Assembly (NCBI RefSeq): GCF_019219065.1
Contig: NZ_JAHUWK010000001.1
Span: 620,001-684,000 of the forward strand
Length of the DNA: 64,000 nt
Direction: 5' to 3'
DNA from: Duganella sp. sic0402
GTDB lineage: Bacteria > Pseudomonadota > Gammaproteobacteria > Burkholderiales > Burkholderiaceae_D
The notes under the pieces are model-generated. The model ran no database searches. It worked only from the letters and a program-made list of their open reading frames with translations, and was not told where the DNA came from. The translations under genes were made by a program, and so were the position numbers. Below, in pieces: positions 52,846-62,157 of the stretch (positions are counted from its first letter, which is position 1; each line of letters begins with the position of its first letter).

Positions 52846-55293
52846 ATGATTAGAGACATCTTGATTGTGACGACGCTGACTTTGGCTGCCTGCGCACTGC
52901 CAGCGCAAGCTGCCGTGATTGGCCGTACCGTGCCGGCGGCGCCGCTGACAGACCCTCAAGTGGAGGGGCGGCCGGAGTGGCAAGCGTATCTGTCACGCTC
53001 CCGCGCATTGATGGCGGCCGACAAGGCCGCGCTCAGGGCGGAAAAGAAAGAGGGCGCTACGCCGGTGGCACTGGAATCTTCCGCCGGCATCAAAACCATG
53101 CCGCTGAACCGTCCGGCCGCGTGGTATGCCTCGGCCGAGGCGCGCCATGTTGCCGACGTGATCGTCAGCTTCCAGACACCGGCTGGCGGATGGAGCAAGA
53201 ACACGCCGCGCGATGGCGCCTTGCGTCAGCCTGGCCAGCCTTATGTGGCCAGCCATGCCAAGGCCGCGCCGGACGATGTCCCTTGGGGCTGGGTCGGCAC
53301 CTTCGACAACGACGCGACCACCACCGAAATGCGTTTCCTTGCCCGCGTGGCGCACGCGGCGCCGAATACCGCTTATCAGGCCAGTTTCCTGCGTGGCTTG
53401 CAGTATATATTTGATGCGCAGTATCCGAACGGCGGCTGGCCGCAGGTCTATCCGCTCCAGGGTGGTTATCACGACGCCATCACCTATAACGATGACGCCA
53501 TGGTGGACATCGTCAAGCTGTTGTCGGCAGTCGCCAAGGGCAAGGAGGAATTCGCGTTTGTGCCGGAGCAACTGCGGCACAAAGCCGGCCAGGCCGAACA
53601 GCGCGCGATCGACTGCATTCTGGCGTCGCAGGTGCGCATCGACGGACGCCTGACGGCGTGGGCGCAGCAATACAGTCCGGTTTCGCTGCAACCGGCCGGG
53701 GCGCGCAATTTTGAGCCGGATGCGCTGTCCAGCGCCGAAAGCAGCGGCTTGCTGATGTTCCTGATGCAGGTTGAGGCGCCCACGCCTCGGATCACGGCCG
53801 CGATTGATAGCGGCGTCGCCTGGCTGCAAGCGACAGCGTTGCGTGATCAGGCATGGCGCGATACGCAGCAAGGCCATGTGCTGGTCGCCCAGGCCGGCGC
53901 GCCCTTGCTGTGGGCACGCTACGTCAGCCTGGAAACCGGCAAGCCGGTATTCGGCGACCGCGACCGCACCCTGCATGATGATGTATCGGAGCTGTCGCCA
54001 GAGCGGCGGAATGGCTACGCCTGGTATGTCACCAGTGGCCAGAAAGTGTTGACCGCCTATGCACGCTGGAAAAAAAGTGCGGCGCTGCCACGCGTGATCG
54101 TCTCCACCGATATCGGCGGGACTGACTTTGACGACTTTCAATCGCTGGTCCACCTGCTGGTGTACAGCGACAGCATCGACCTGGAAGGCATGATCGCGTC
54201 GCCATGGGGCGAGGGCAGGGATCGCAAACAGCATCTGCTGAAGATCATCGACGAATATGCCAAAGATTACCCGAAGCTGCGTACCTGGTCGGAGCGCTAT
54301 CCGACGCCGGAGCATTTGCGCGGCATTTCCAAGCAGGGCGGTCTGGATCAGGCGGTTCCGCCTGGCTGGGGCAAGCCGACTGAAGGCTCCAACTGGATTG
54401 TTACCAGTGCGCGCCGGGATGATACGCGTCCGCTGTGGGTATTGCTGTGGGGCGGCTTCGAGGACCTGGCGCAGGCATTGCATGATGCACCGGAGATCAC
54501 ATCCAGGCTGCGCGTGTATATGATTGGCGGTCCGAACAAGAAATGGTCGACCGCCGCCTATGACTACATCGCGCGCGCGCATCCGGACTTGTGGATCATC
54601 GAAAATAATTCCACGTATCGCGGCTGGTTCACCGGCGGACGTCAGGATGGCGATCTTGGTAACGAGCGTTTTGTCGCGCAGCATGTGAAAGGCGTCGGCG
54701 CGCTGGGCGATTATTTCGCGGCGATTGCGCCCAAGGTCAAGATGGGCGATACGCCGTCGCTGGCGTATGTGCTTGGTGCGCATCCGGAAGACCCGGCCCA
54801 CGGCGGCTGGGGCGGACAGTTTGTGCGTGCGTGGGATCGTCCGCGCATCACGTTCAGCGAGCCGCCCTCGGCAAAGGATGAGGTCGAGACATTTGCGGTC
54901 ATGGAGTTGATTTATCGGCCGGCCGGCCAGGCACCAGCCCAGCCTCATGCAGCGCTAATCGTGGATAAGCAGGAATTCAAAGGCACGCTGGAGAAAGACG
55001 GTAGCTGGCATTTCCTGTTTTCGCCCAAGGAAAGCAAGACCTGGTCATATCGGATCAGCAGCAACCATCCGGGCTTGGATGGACAGACAGGCGGCTTCAC
55101 GTCGCGGCTCCCGACACCCGCACAGACCGCACGCCCATCCGGCAAATATCCAAACTGGTGGACCGATAATCCGGCGACGGATTTGATGGAAGGCCAGGAG
55201 CCCGGTGCGAAAACCATCAGCCGCTGGCGGGTAGCGTTTCTGCGGGATTTTGCAGAGCGGCTGAAGAGAACACGGATTGCAGAAAAGCCTTAG
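52846..55293 (+). CDS. Secreted pectate lyase (PL10 type) fused to a DUF1593 nucleoside-hydrolase-like domain
   Basis: Exported two-enzyme protein of 815 aa; the ATG at 52846 follows CGAGGAAAA and opens signal peptide [20 protein letters not shown]. The Cys in TLAACA could also mark a lipobox. Residues about 85-415 are a PL10 pectate lyase: [46 protein letters not shown] and YNDDAM. Residues about 418-700 are a DUF1593 domain with the nucleoside-hydrolase-like metal site [14 protein letters not shown], followed by its C-terminal beta domain (about 715-805). DUF1593 proteins are linked to polysaccharide breakdown and unproven for substrate. The join suggests sequential action on pectin fragments. 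Confidence 0.88.
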
Positions 55294-55329
55294 CTTGCTC
55301 AAGACCGGACCTGGCAGTGCTTGAGGTCG

Positions 55330-55758
55330 CTAGCTCAACTGATCTGGAGCCATGCTGGATAAAACAAGGAAACCATAGTGGTACTCAGCACTCTGGGGAT
55401 CGGCGTTGAGCGCCAGGTCGGTGACGTTGTCGTACAGTTGCCTGATGTCGTGTCCGGCCATCGCCTCACGTACTTCGCTGGCTAATCCGGCCTCCATATG
55501 ATTACCCAGAACAGGAAACATGCGCGCATAGGCAGCTAACTGTGCGCCAGCGCCGGTGCTGAATAAAGCTAGTCCGATTAATGCTGCCTGCACCGTGTCG
55601 CGGGTTTCGTAGCGCATCAAAAATGTGGCCAGCTCTGCCGGCAGCTTGAATTGCTCCTGCGCTTTCAGCTCCCCGACCAGCTCCCGCAACGCCGCAGTGC
55701 GGTTGAACTCATCATCCGGCGACAGTATTTGTCGTGCAATCTCATCGATATTCATCAT
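55330..55758 (-). CDS. Small protein downstream of the eCIS cargo gene (possible immunity or chaperone)
   Basis: Protein of 142 aa starting at the ATG at 55758 (or the Met one codon later), with AGAGGC upstream. It begins seven bases after the eCIS_core cargo gene, so it is the last gene of the operon. It is predicted soluble, mostly helical and acidic, without signal peptide (MMNIDEIARQILSPDDEFNR at the start). No family is recognised. The position directly behind a cargo gene is typical of immunity proteins or cargo chaperones; this is context only. Confidence 0.8.
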   Translation of the reverse strand: MMNIDEIARQILSPDDEFNRTAALRELVGELKAQEQFKLPAELATFLMRYETRDTVQAALIGLALFSTGAGAQLAAYARMFPVLGNHMEAGLASEVREAMAGHDIRQLYDNVTDLALNADPQSAEYHYGFLVLSSMAPDQLS

Positions 55759-55765
55759 GTGCCTC

Positions 55766-57856
55766 TCATAATGGCTGATACCGGATAATACGACCCTTCT
55801 TGCTAAATTCAATTACGCCCAGCACGTATTGTCTGAAGAAGTCGGGATGGTGCATAGGCTGATCGTTGATCCGCATATCCCGCCAGCCAAAGTGAATATC
55901 GACTTGACCCTTCGGGGTTGATGTCTCGGCTCGGAGAAAGAACAGCTTGCTCACGTCAATGGCAACTTCTGGATCGCCATTCATCTTCGGCATCAAATGC
56001 CTGGAGAACTCCAATTCGTTCGGTTCGCGGACGGAACCGGTTTTCCCCACAGCGCCGTATTTGGATTTATCGCGAATGTCCATGCCGAAAGTCTCAATGT
56101 ATCCTTTCGGGAAAATCAGACCATAAAATCGCTCCTCGCGTTTTTTTGTATCTGAACGGAAATTTGTTGAGCCCAGGTAGTCGGCCGCAAACACTTTTTC
56201 ACCGACTCCGCCGCCACCGCCGAATGTAAGCTCGTCCCCCATCTCGCTTGCAGGGTTGGCGTAGGCCTCGGTGATTCCTTTAAATATCCGCACAAACGCC
56301 AGGTCAACTTCGTGGACGTGGATGATGCCGGTATCTGTCACCGCTCCCGTGCGGCGTGACAGCACATCATAGCTGCGTTCCAGCTCCATGATGGTTGAGT
56401 TCAGCGTCAATACCGGTGCTTGTCGTATAAACGTTTTAACATTGGGTGCTGAGGTAGTGACGGTGATAGGTGAGATTGTGCGGAAATCAAGCGCGCGCAG
56501 CCTCGCGGCGAGCATATTGTGCAGCTCTATCACCATGTTCAATTTGGTGATCTTGGTATTGCCCACAAAACGTTTTAATAAATTGTTGGCGGCTGTCAGC
56601 GCATCAAATTGGTTCTCTGGACCGTGTCTCTTTAAGACCAGGCCCAGCAATGTCCGAAGCTTATCCGTTGCCACATTATTTATATACAGCAGTGCGTCTT
56701 GTTTGAATGTTGTGATCAGAGCTTCGCTCTTTGCACGCGACAGTTGTTGTTCCGACCTCTTCTCGCCGTCAACGGGAGTGTTGAAACGACTGGTGACGCC
56801 TTCGGCCGTTTTCATATTTTCATCGCTTAACAAGATGAAGCTCTCAACCAATCGCGTAACGACTTTTTCAGGAATCTTTTCGGGAGATTGCAGCTCGACC
56901 AGCGCTTGTTCGATGATCGGCGTCGATATGCGTACAAATTCCTCGTAGGTCTCAGTGGTCGCTCCGCTGCTGGTTGAATTGATGAATTTTCCCGCTTGTA
57001 GCTCCAGCGAACGACGCGTCATTTCCCGCTTCGAATTGCCGAGTTTTATATTTTCATCTGGCGAGGGGACGAAGGGCACAATCTCCGTGTCGCTGGCTGA
57101 CCAGTCGCCAGACTCGAAGCCCAAGCCGAGATTCAGCCATTCGGCGCGACTGTGCGCTATGCCTTCCTCGGCACGCACTGGTTCCGCCAAGTTGGTGTTA
57201 TCCTCGATCTCGTAATACAACATCCCGGTATCGGGTCGATAAAACCAGCGTAGCCCGTCCAGCTGCCGGTCCCAGAGCAACACGCCGCTGCGACCATCGC
57301 TAATCCATTTCAGCTGCATTAAATTGCTGGGTACGGACTGCTGGATTGGCGCATGCTTGCCCGGAGCTTGCTCGTGGCTGGCGAGATCGCCCATCAGATC
57401 GGCTTCGCGTTCAAGGCCTGCATCATCATTGATGGCAAGCTCAGTCTTCATCTGCACAGTCGGTTTCACTCTCCCTTGTTTTTGTTGCACCACATGCCAG
57501 GCCTCGTGCGCCAAGTGTTTTTCCTGGCCGGGAGCAAGATGAATATCGCTGCCCTGGGCGTAGGCGTGAGCGTGAAGCTGAGCTGGCTTTGCCGAGTTGC
57601 GGTGCACACGCACGTCGGACATGTCGAAGCCGGATAGCGCTTCAAGATTGGCCTTGAGCTGATGAGGCAGGCCGTTCCGACTATGCGCCTGCGCCATCTG
57701 TGCTTGCTGCCGCAGCTGTAGCGCCTGGGGTGAACTATTGGCCTGGAGCGCATAACGCTGCAATGCGGGCGAGCCAGCCTTGCTGCCGCTGCCAGCCTGC
57801 GGATGCTTTGCAGCAGTGTTGCTAGGGGCGCGCTGATGATGCGCATAGTCGGACAT
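55766..57856 (-). CDS. eCIS_core (DUF4157) cargo protein with unrecognised C-terminal domain
   Basis: Protein of 696 aa. AAGGAAAT precedes the ATG. Residues about 62-131 are an eCIS_core/DUF4157 domain: LPHQLKANLEALSGFDMSDV, VHRNSAKPAQLHAHAYAQG and the HExxH-type KHLAHEAWHVVQQKQGR (117-121). This domain marks proteins loaded into extracellular contractile injection systems. Residues 135-500 are mainly helical; the last 190 (from GIIHVHEVDLAFVRIFKG) form a separate block with a Gly run (FGGGGGVGEK) and no family I know. No signal peptide. The A/T-rich composition differs from the flanks. It lies 18 bp after the G8 gene and 7 bp before a small gene. Toxin activity is inference. Confidence 0.88.
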   Translation of the reverse strand: MSDYAHHQRAPSNTAAKHPQAGSGSKAGSPALQRYALQANSSPQALQLRQQAQMAQAHSRNGLPHQLKANLEALSGFDMSDVRVHRNSAKPAQLHAHAYAQGSDIHLAPGQEKHLAHEAWHVVQQKQGRVKPTVQMKTELAINDDAGLEREADLMGDLASHEQAPGKHAPIQQSVPSNLMQLKWISDGRSGVLLWDRQLDGLRWFYRPDTGMLYYEIEDNTNLAEPVRAEEGIAHSRAEWLNLGLGFESGDWSASDTEIVPFVPSPDENIKLGNSKREMTRRSLELQAGKFINSTSSGATTETYEEFVRISTPIIEQALVELQSPEKIPEKVVTRLVESFILLSDENMKTAEGVTSRFNTPVDGEKRSEQQLSRAKSEALITTFKQDALLYINNVATDKLRTLLGLVLKRHGPENQFDALTAANNLLKRFVGNTKITKLNMVIELHNMLAARLRALDFRTISPITVTTSAPNVKTFIRQAPVLTLNSTIMELERSYDVLSRRTGAVTDTGIIHVHEVDLAFVRIFKGITEAYANPASEMGDELTFGGGGGVGEKVFAADYLGSTNFRSDTKKREERFYGLIFPKGYIETFGMDIRDKSKYGAVGKTGSVREPNELEFSRHLMPKMNGDPEVAIDVSKLFFLRAETSTPKGQVDIHFGWRDMRINDQPMHHPDFFRQYVLGVIEFSKKGRIIRYQPL

Positions 57857-57874
57857 AGGGATTTCCTTAAACGC

Positions 57875-60800
57875 TCAGCGGCTGGTCTTTTCGCACACAG
57901 TCGGATGCAAGGGATAGGTAAATCCGCTGGCGGGCGGGTAGCCCCCGCGGATATTCGCCGGCGACCATGGCGGTGTCAGCAGGCACTGATAAGGGAAGTC
58001 CTGCGTTACCGGCACCACTCCGGCATTCATGGGCTGGAAGCTATAGGTGATCCGGTTGCCGGCAGGCGGAGGCAGGCCGGCCTTCGGCGATTTGATTGCC
58101 GACAGCGCACTGCCGTCTGGCGGCGGCGCACTGTTGCCGATGGCTGGATTGCCCGCCACGGGCAGGCCGTTCGGCTGCATCGACGGCGTGCCGTAGACGA
58201 AATGATACTGATTGTCACGCTCAAATTCCGCCTGCATGACCGGATAGGCCGGCGCACAGCTGCCGCATGCGGCAGGCGAGGGCAGCGGCGCGGCAACGCC
58301 AAAGTCCACCAGATAAGCGGCACAGCCGATGCTACCGCAGATAAACAGGTCGGTCGCTCCGGGCTCGTCTTTTGCGACCAGGCAGGAGGCGTCCAGCGCG
58401 GCTTTAACGGTGGCCGGGTCGCTAAACGGCTTCAATTGCTGGGTGCGCGCCAGTTGCGCCGCATACTGGCTGGCCCCGCCGCCGCAAGTGCCGTACGGCG
58501 ACGCCAGATGCTGCACCGGCTGGTCTTCGAGCATGTAGAAGTACAAAGTCTGGTGCTGTGTGTCGTAATACCAGCTTTGCTTGTCGATGAACGCCTGGAT
58601 GTCGGCCTTGGTCGGCTTGCTCAACTTCATCAGCGCCAGGTAGGGACCTTGGAAGTTGGCCCACTGTTCGGCCGGCGTCTTGCCGCTGGCCTTGCTCAAT
58701 ACCTTGCCGTAGGGGTAGCCAAGTTCGGTGTAGGGGGCGGCATTGTAGGGCGCGGCATTGGCTGCGCGGTTCAGGCAGTCCTGCCATTTGGCGGCGGCAG
58801 CGCCCTGGTTCTGATTGAACACATTGTCGCAACTGGTGGCCGCGCCGCCGGGAGCGTTATACGCTGGCGGGAAAGGACTCGCGCCATATTGTTGCCCACC
58901 CCACTGGCGGCGGATACGGCTGACGCTGATCTGCGCTGGCGTGGGCGTCGGCTGGTAGATGGCAATCCGGTTGATAAAGAATTCGCCGGCCTTGCGTACT
59001 GGCGAGTCGGTGTAGCTGAGCAGCAGGGTTGGCATGAATGCTGCCGGCTGCAACTGCGGCGAGGAGTGCTCGAAACCGGTCGCGCCAAGCAGCGTGTACC
59101 CCATGCGGTCCATGACGAATGGCTCAAAAATAGGCTGGCCACCGCGCCCGTACAGCAGCAGGCTGGGATAGCCTGGCTGGTCTGCCGCCTGCATGTCGCG
59201 CTGTATCCTGAGGCGGAAGTTGGCGACCGGGTTGATGACCGACTCGACATTCAGCGTCGCATACTTGTGCGGGCTCATCAGCGCACTGGCGCGGAAGTTA
59301 TTGGGGCCGCGTGCGTGCGGCTCGTCGACCGTCAATGAGGTGGCGTAGTACGCCAGATTGTTCAGCGACACCGGCGCCAGGCCAGGCGCCGGGTTGCCGG
59401 CGCGGTCGACGATGCGCAGGCCGGACAGCTGGCTGTCCTTGTCTAATATCACGGTGGTCTTGTCGCCGTCGTTGAGCGCGCCTAGATTGACGTCGTCGGT
59501 GTACACCTGGTGCTTGAAGTCGGTATTTTCCCAGATGCTGTTGCGGATGTATTGCGTCGGCGGCACCGACTGCGCATTCGACTGCTGCCACGCGGTGGCG
59601 GCGTCGCCGACATAGCCGTTGAACATGCTGGTGGTCTTGCCGTCGATGGCAGGCGGCCCCTCCAGCTGGCCAAGCACGCCGTAGGTGGCGATGTTGCCGA
59701 TATCCGTTACGGTCAACAGCCGTGCCGCAGGATCGGAAGGATACAGGCTGGTGGGATCGGCGCGGAAGTTGATAAAGCGGTTGTGCTCGATGCGCGCCGG
59801 ACCGTCATAGTAGCTGTAGCCGACCGAGTTGAATTTCGGATTCGGGAAAATCCCCCAGGCGTTGTTGAGCAAGGCGACATCGGTGCATTCCTGCATCCAG
59901 TTATTGGCGGCGTTGGCACAGGCTGGATAGCGCTCCACATTGTTGCGCGTCATGCCGGCAAACACGCTCTGGTGCACCAGGCCCCAGAAACCGGGGAAGG
60001 TGCCCTCCGGGCCGCCGCCGACCAGCAGCGACACGCCATGCAGGTTGGCGGCAAAGCGGCTGTTGTGCACGGTGACATAATTACTGCGCATCCATAGCCC
60101 GGCCTGGCGCGAGCGGGTCACCGTGTTATCGTTCAGCAGCAACACGGCGGCATAGGCGCTCGGCCCGTTCAGCGTCGGCTGCGCATCCTGCGTATTGCCG
60201 GACTGATCGTCGTTGTCGATGCCGTTGAAACAGGCATGTGCGCGGTTGCCGGTGAACTCCGGATAGGCGGAGCGCACCTCGGCACCGCCCTGCGCCAGCA
60301 GCCAATAGCCGCGTCCCTGCGCCTGGCAGCCAGCGACGGTGTTGTTGACAAAGGTATTGGCCAGGTTGGTGATCCAGAACCCGCCGGGGAAGTTTGCGTC
60401 GATCGGATTCTTGTTCTGGCTTAGCGTGGCGGAGGTGTCCGGAATGTTCTGGATGGTGTACCAGTTGGCTGCGCTGTGCGAAGCCTGCATGTAGTCGCCA
60501 TCCCAATACAGGCTGCCCGGCGAACGTGGATAGCTGTACGTTGCGCGCGCCGCCATGGCGCCGGCCACCAGGTTGCGCATCAGCTGATTGCCGGTGATGC
60601 CGGCGCCGTCCTCCAGGTAGACACCCTGACCAACAGTACGCACGCAGGAATTGTTAAACAGATCAGTGTTGCCGGTGTGATGCAGCACGAAGCATTTGTT
60701 GTAGCTGTGGTGTACGCTGACATCCTGCACCAGCACCGCGTTCGCCGGCGCTTTCCCGAGGTGGTGGAGGTGAACCGGATAGCGGCCGACCACGCCTTGG

Positions 60801-62020
60801 CCAAACTTCGCGATCTCGACGCCGACCAGTTGCAATGTGGGCGCCGGTTTGCCCGTGCCGCTCAGCATCGCTACCAGATGCCCGCCAGTGTATGGCAGGG
60901 CGTCCCCGGCCTGGCCCGCCACTGACGTCAGGGTAATGTTACGCGACAGCAGGGCTACTGCGGCCCGTTCGTCAATGCCGTAGTTACGTTCCGGGCCGTC
61001 GTAAAAGCTCCTGGCCTGGAGGCTGACATCAATGGCCTGGCCGCCGGCGGCCACGACTTTCTGGGTGCCCGCCGGATAGCTGCCCGGCGTCGGTGTCAGG
61101 CCGCCGAAGTGATAATGCTTCAACGGCGTGTTGTTGAGGTCCGTGCAATTCGCGCCGTTACTCAGTGTCACCTGGCTGACCTGTGCCGGTAAACCCAACT
61201 TGGACGCCTGCGGATCCGGATTCTGCGCCGTCTGCACCTTGCAGACTTGAACAATCTCCGTCTGATGCGAGGAAAAACTGGTGGTGGCCACGGCAATCCA
61301 GTCACCTGGCTGCCAATCGACCTGCGTGGACAGGGTGAGCAGATTGTCCTTCCCAGTTGGCACAGGGGCGCTGACGTTGGCCGCATCATTGTATGTGGCG
61401 GACGGGCCGGCCGGAACCGCCAGGTAAGCCCAGCTGCGCGTGCCGCTGACCGCATTGATGAAGGCCGGCGTTTGCGCCGGATTGTTGGCGTGCTGGTCGG
61501 GAAGCGCGGACAAGCCTTTGGCGCCGTACAGTGCCAGGACGCCGCCATCCATGACCGTAATGTCGCGCACGTTGGCCGTTGGGTCGGCCGACGGGGATGG
61601 CGATACAGAGGCATTGCCGGCCATGATAATGGTGATGTGGTTTTGGATGCCCTTGGTCGGCGTGCCGGCTTGCATGCTGCCGCCATTCTTTATCAGGAAG
61701 GAGCTGGCATAAAGCGTAGTACTGTTGCCGGTGCCCGGATCCAGCAATTGCAATTGGCCACCGGTATCGATCACCACCGGTTTCAGCGGCGCTGCGGCGC
61801 TGCTGGCGGCGCCGTCGGCAGGGGCGACGCTCACCTTGCTGCAGGGCGTGTCGGCCGCGATCCGCAGCACCTCCACCGCCGCCACCTTGACCTGGCAGTG
61901 CGGATTCGCCAACGCGGTGGCCAGTGTCATCGCGGCGCCTGCGGGCGCCCATGCCGCCAGCAGTGCCAGGGCGCAAACCATCTTGCGGAACTGATATATC
62001 AAGCGTGGAAAGGTAATCAT
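57875..62020 (-). CDS. Sec-exported G8-domain / parallel beta-helix protein (CEMIP-like), 1381 aa
   Basis: Large extracellular protein. AAGGAGG lies four bases before the ATG, and a signal peptide ends near AAWAPAGA-A (about residue 29). Residues about 70-150 match the end of a G8 domain (VVIDTGGQLQLLDPGTG, SFLIKNGGSMQAGTPTKG, HITIIMAG). A right-handed parallel beta-helix follows (about 390-800), with short repeats such as NSCVRTVGQGVYLEDGAGIT and VHNSRFAANLHGVSLLV. Animal CEMIP/TMEM2 proteins with this pairing degrade hyaluronan; bacterial forms are uncharacterised. The C-terminal 500 residues, with several Cys pairs (CGSCAP), are unassigned. It sits inside the eCIS operon although it is Sec-exported. 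Confidence 0.83.
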   Translation of the reverse strand: MITFPRLIYQFRKMVCALALLAAWAPAGAAMTLATALANPHCQVKVAAVEVLRIAADTPCSKVSVAPADGAASSAAAPLKPVVIDTGGQLQLLDPGTGNSTTLYASSFLIKNGGSMQAGTPTKGIQNHITIIMAGNASVSPSPSADPTANVRDITVMDGGVLALYGAKGLSALPDQHANNPAQTPAFINAVSGTRSWAYLAVPAGPSATYNDAANVSAPVPTGKDNLLTLSTQVDWQPGDWIAVATTSFSSHQTEIVQVCKVQTAQNPDPQASKLGLPAQVSQVTLSNGANCTDLNNTPLKHYHFGGLTPTPGSYPAGTQKVVAAGGQAIDVSLQARSFYDGPERNYGIDERAAVALLSRNITLTSVAGQAGDALPYTGGHLVAMLSGTGKPAPTLQLVGVEIAKFGQGVVGRYPVHLHHLGKAPANAVLVQDVSVHHSYNKCFVLHHTGNTDLFNNSCVRTVGQGVYLEDGAGITGNQLMRNLVAGAMAARATYSYPRSPGSLYWDGDYMQASHSAANWYTIQNIPDTSATLSQNKNPIDANFPGGFWITNLANTFVNNTVAGCQAQGRGYWLLAQGGAEVRSAYPEFTGNRAHACFNGIDNDDQSGNTQDAQPTLNGPSAYAAVLLLNDNTVTRSRQAGLWMRSNYVTVHNSRFAANLHGVSLLVGGGPEGTFPGFWGLVHQSVFAGMTRNNVERYPACANAANNWMQECTDVALLNNAWGIFPNPKFNSVGYSYYDGPARIEHNRFINFRADPTSLYPSDPAARLLTVTDIGNIATYGVLGQLEGPPAIDGKTTSMFNGYVGDAATAWQQSNAQSVPPTQYIRNSIWENTDFKHQVYTDDVNLGALNDGDKTTVILDKDSQLSGLRIVDRAGNPAPGLAPVSLNNLAYYATSLTVDEPHARGPNNFRASALMSPHKYATLNVESVINPVANFRLRIQRDMQAADQPGYPSLLLYGRGGQPIFEPFVMDRMGYTLLGATGFEHSSPQLQPAAFMPTLLLSYTDSPVRKAGEFFINRIAIYQPTPTPAQISVSRIRRQWGGQQYGASPFPPAYNAPGGAATSCDNVFNQNQGAAAAKWQDCLNRAANAAPYNAAPYTELGYPYGKVLSKASGKTPAEQWANFQGPYLALMKLSKPTKADIQAFIDKQSWYYDTQHQTLYFYMLEDQPVQHLASPYGTCGGGASQYAAQLARTQQLKPFSDPATVKAALDASCLVAKDEPGATDLFICGSIGCAAYLVDFGVAAPLPSPAACGSCAPAYPVMQAEFERDNQYHFVYGTPSMQPNGLPVAGNPAIGNSAPPPDGSALSAIKSPKAGLPPPAGNRITYSFQPMNAGVVPVTQDFPYQCLLTPPWSPANIRGGYPPASGFTYPLHPTVCEKTSR

Positions 62021-62049
62021 GATGCCTCCTTGAGGGGAAGTTAAGGCAG

Positions 62050-62127
62050 CTACTGTGTGACTTCGGGCCGCACGCCCAGGACAACTTGCCGGAACTGCCG
62101 CGGCGGGGTGGTGTGTGTAACTTGCAT
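62050..62127 (-). CDS. Candidate 25-aa peptide gene within the eCIS operon
   Basis: Short ORF between the ATPase and G8 genes. AGGAG lies eight bases before the ATG at 62127, as good as any site in the window. The peptide begins MQVTHTTPPRQF and ends GVRPEVTQ. It has no signal or membrane segment. It may be a real small protein, a leader peptide coupling translation between the two large genes, or chance. No family is recognised. Confidence 0.45.
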   Translation of the reverse strand: MQVTHTTPPRQFRQVVLGVRPEVTQ

Positions 62128-62157
62128 CGTTCGGCTCCTGTAGTAGGGGATTGCCGC

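Noticed and set aside
55298-55325. CTCAAG/CTTGAG repeat between the pectate lyase fusion and the 142-aa gene
   Set aside because: Only six base pairs with a long loop and no T-run on either strand; too weak to call a terminator.
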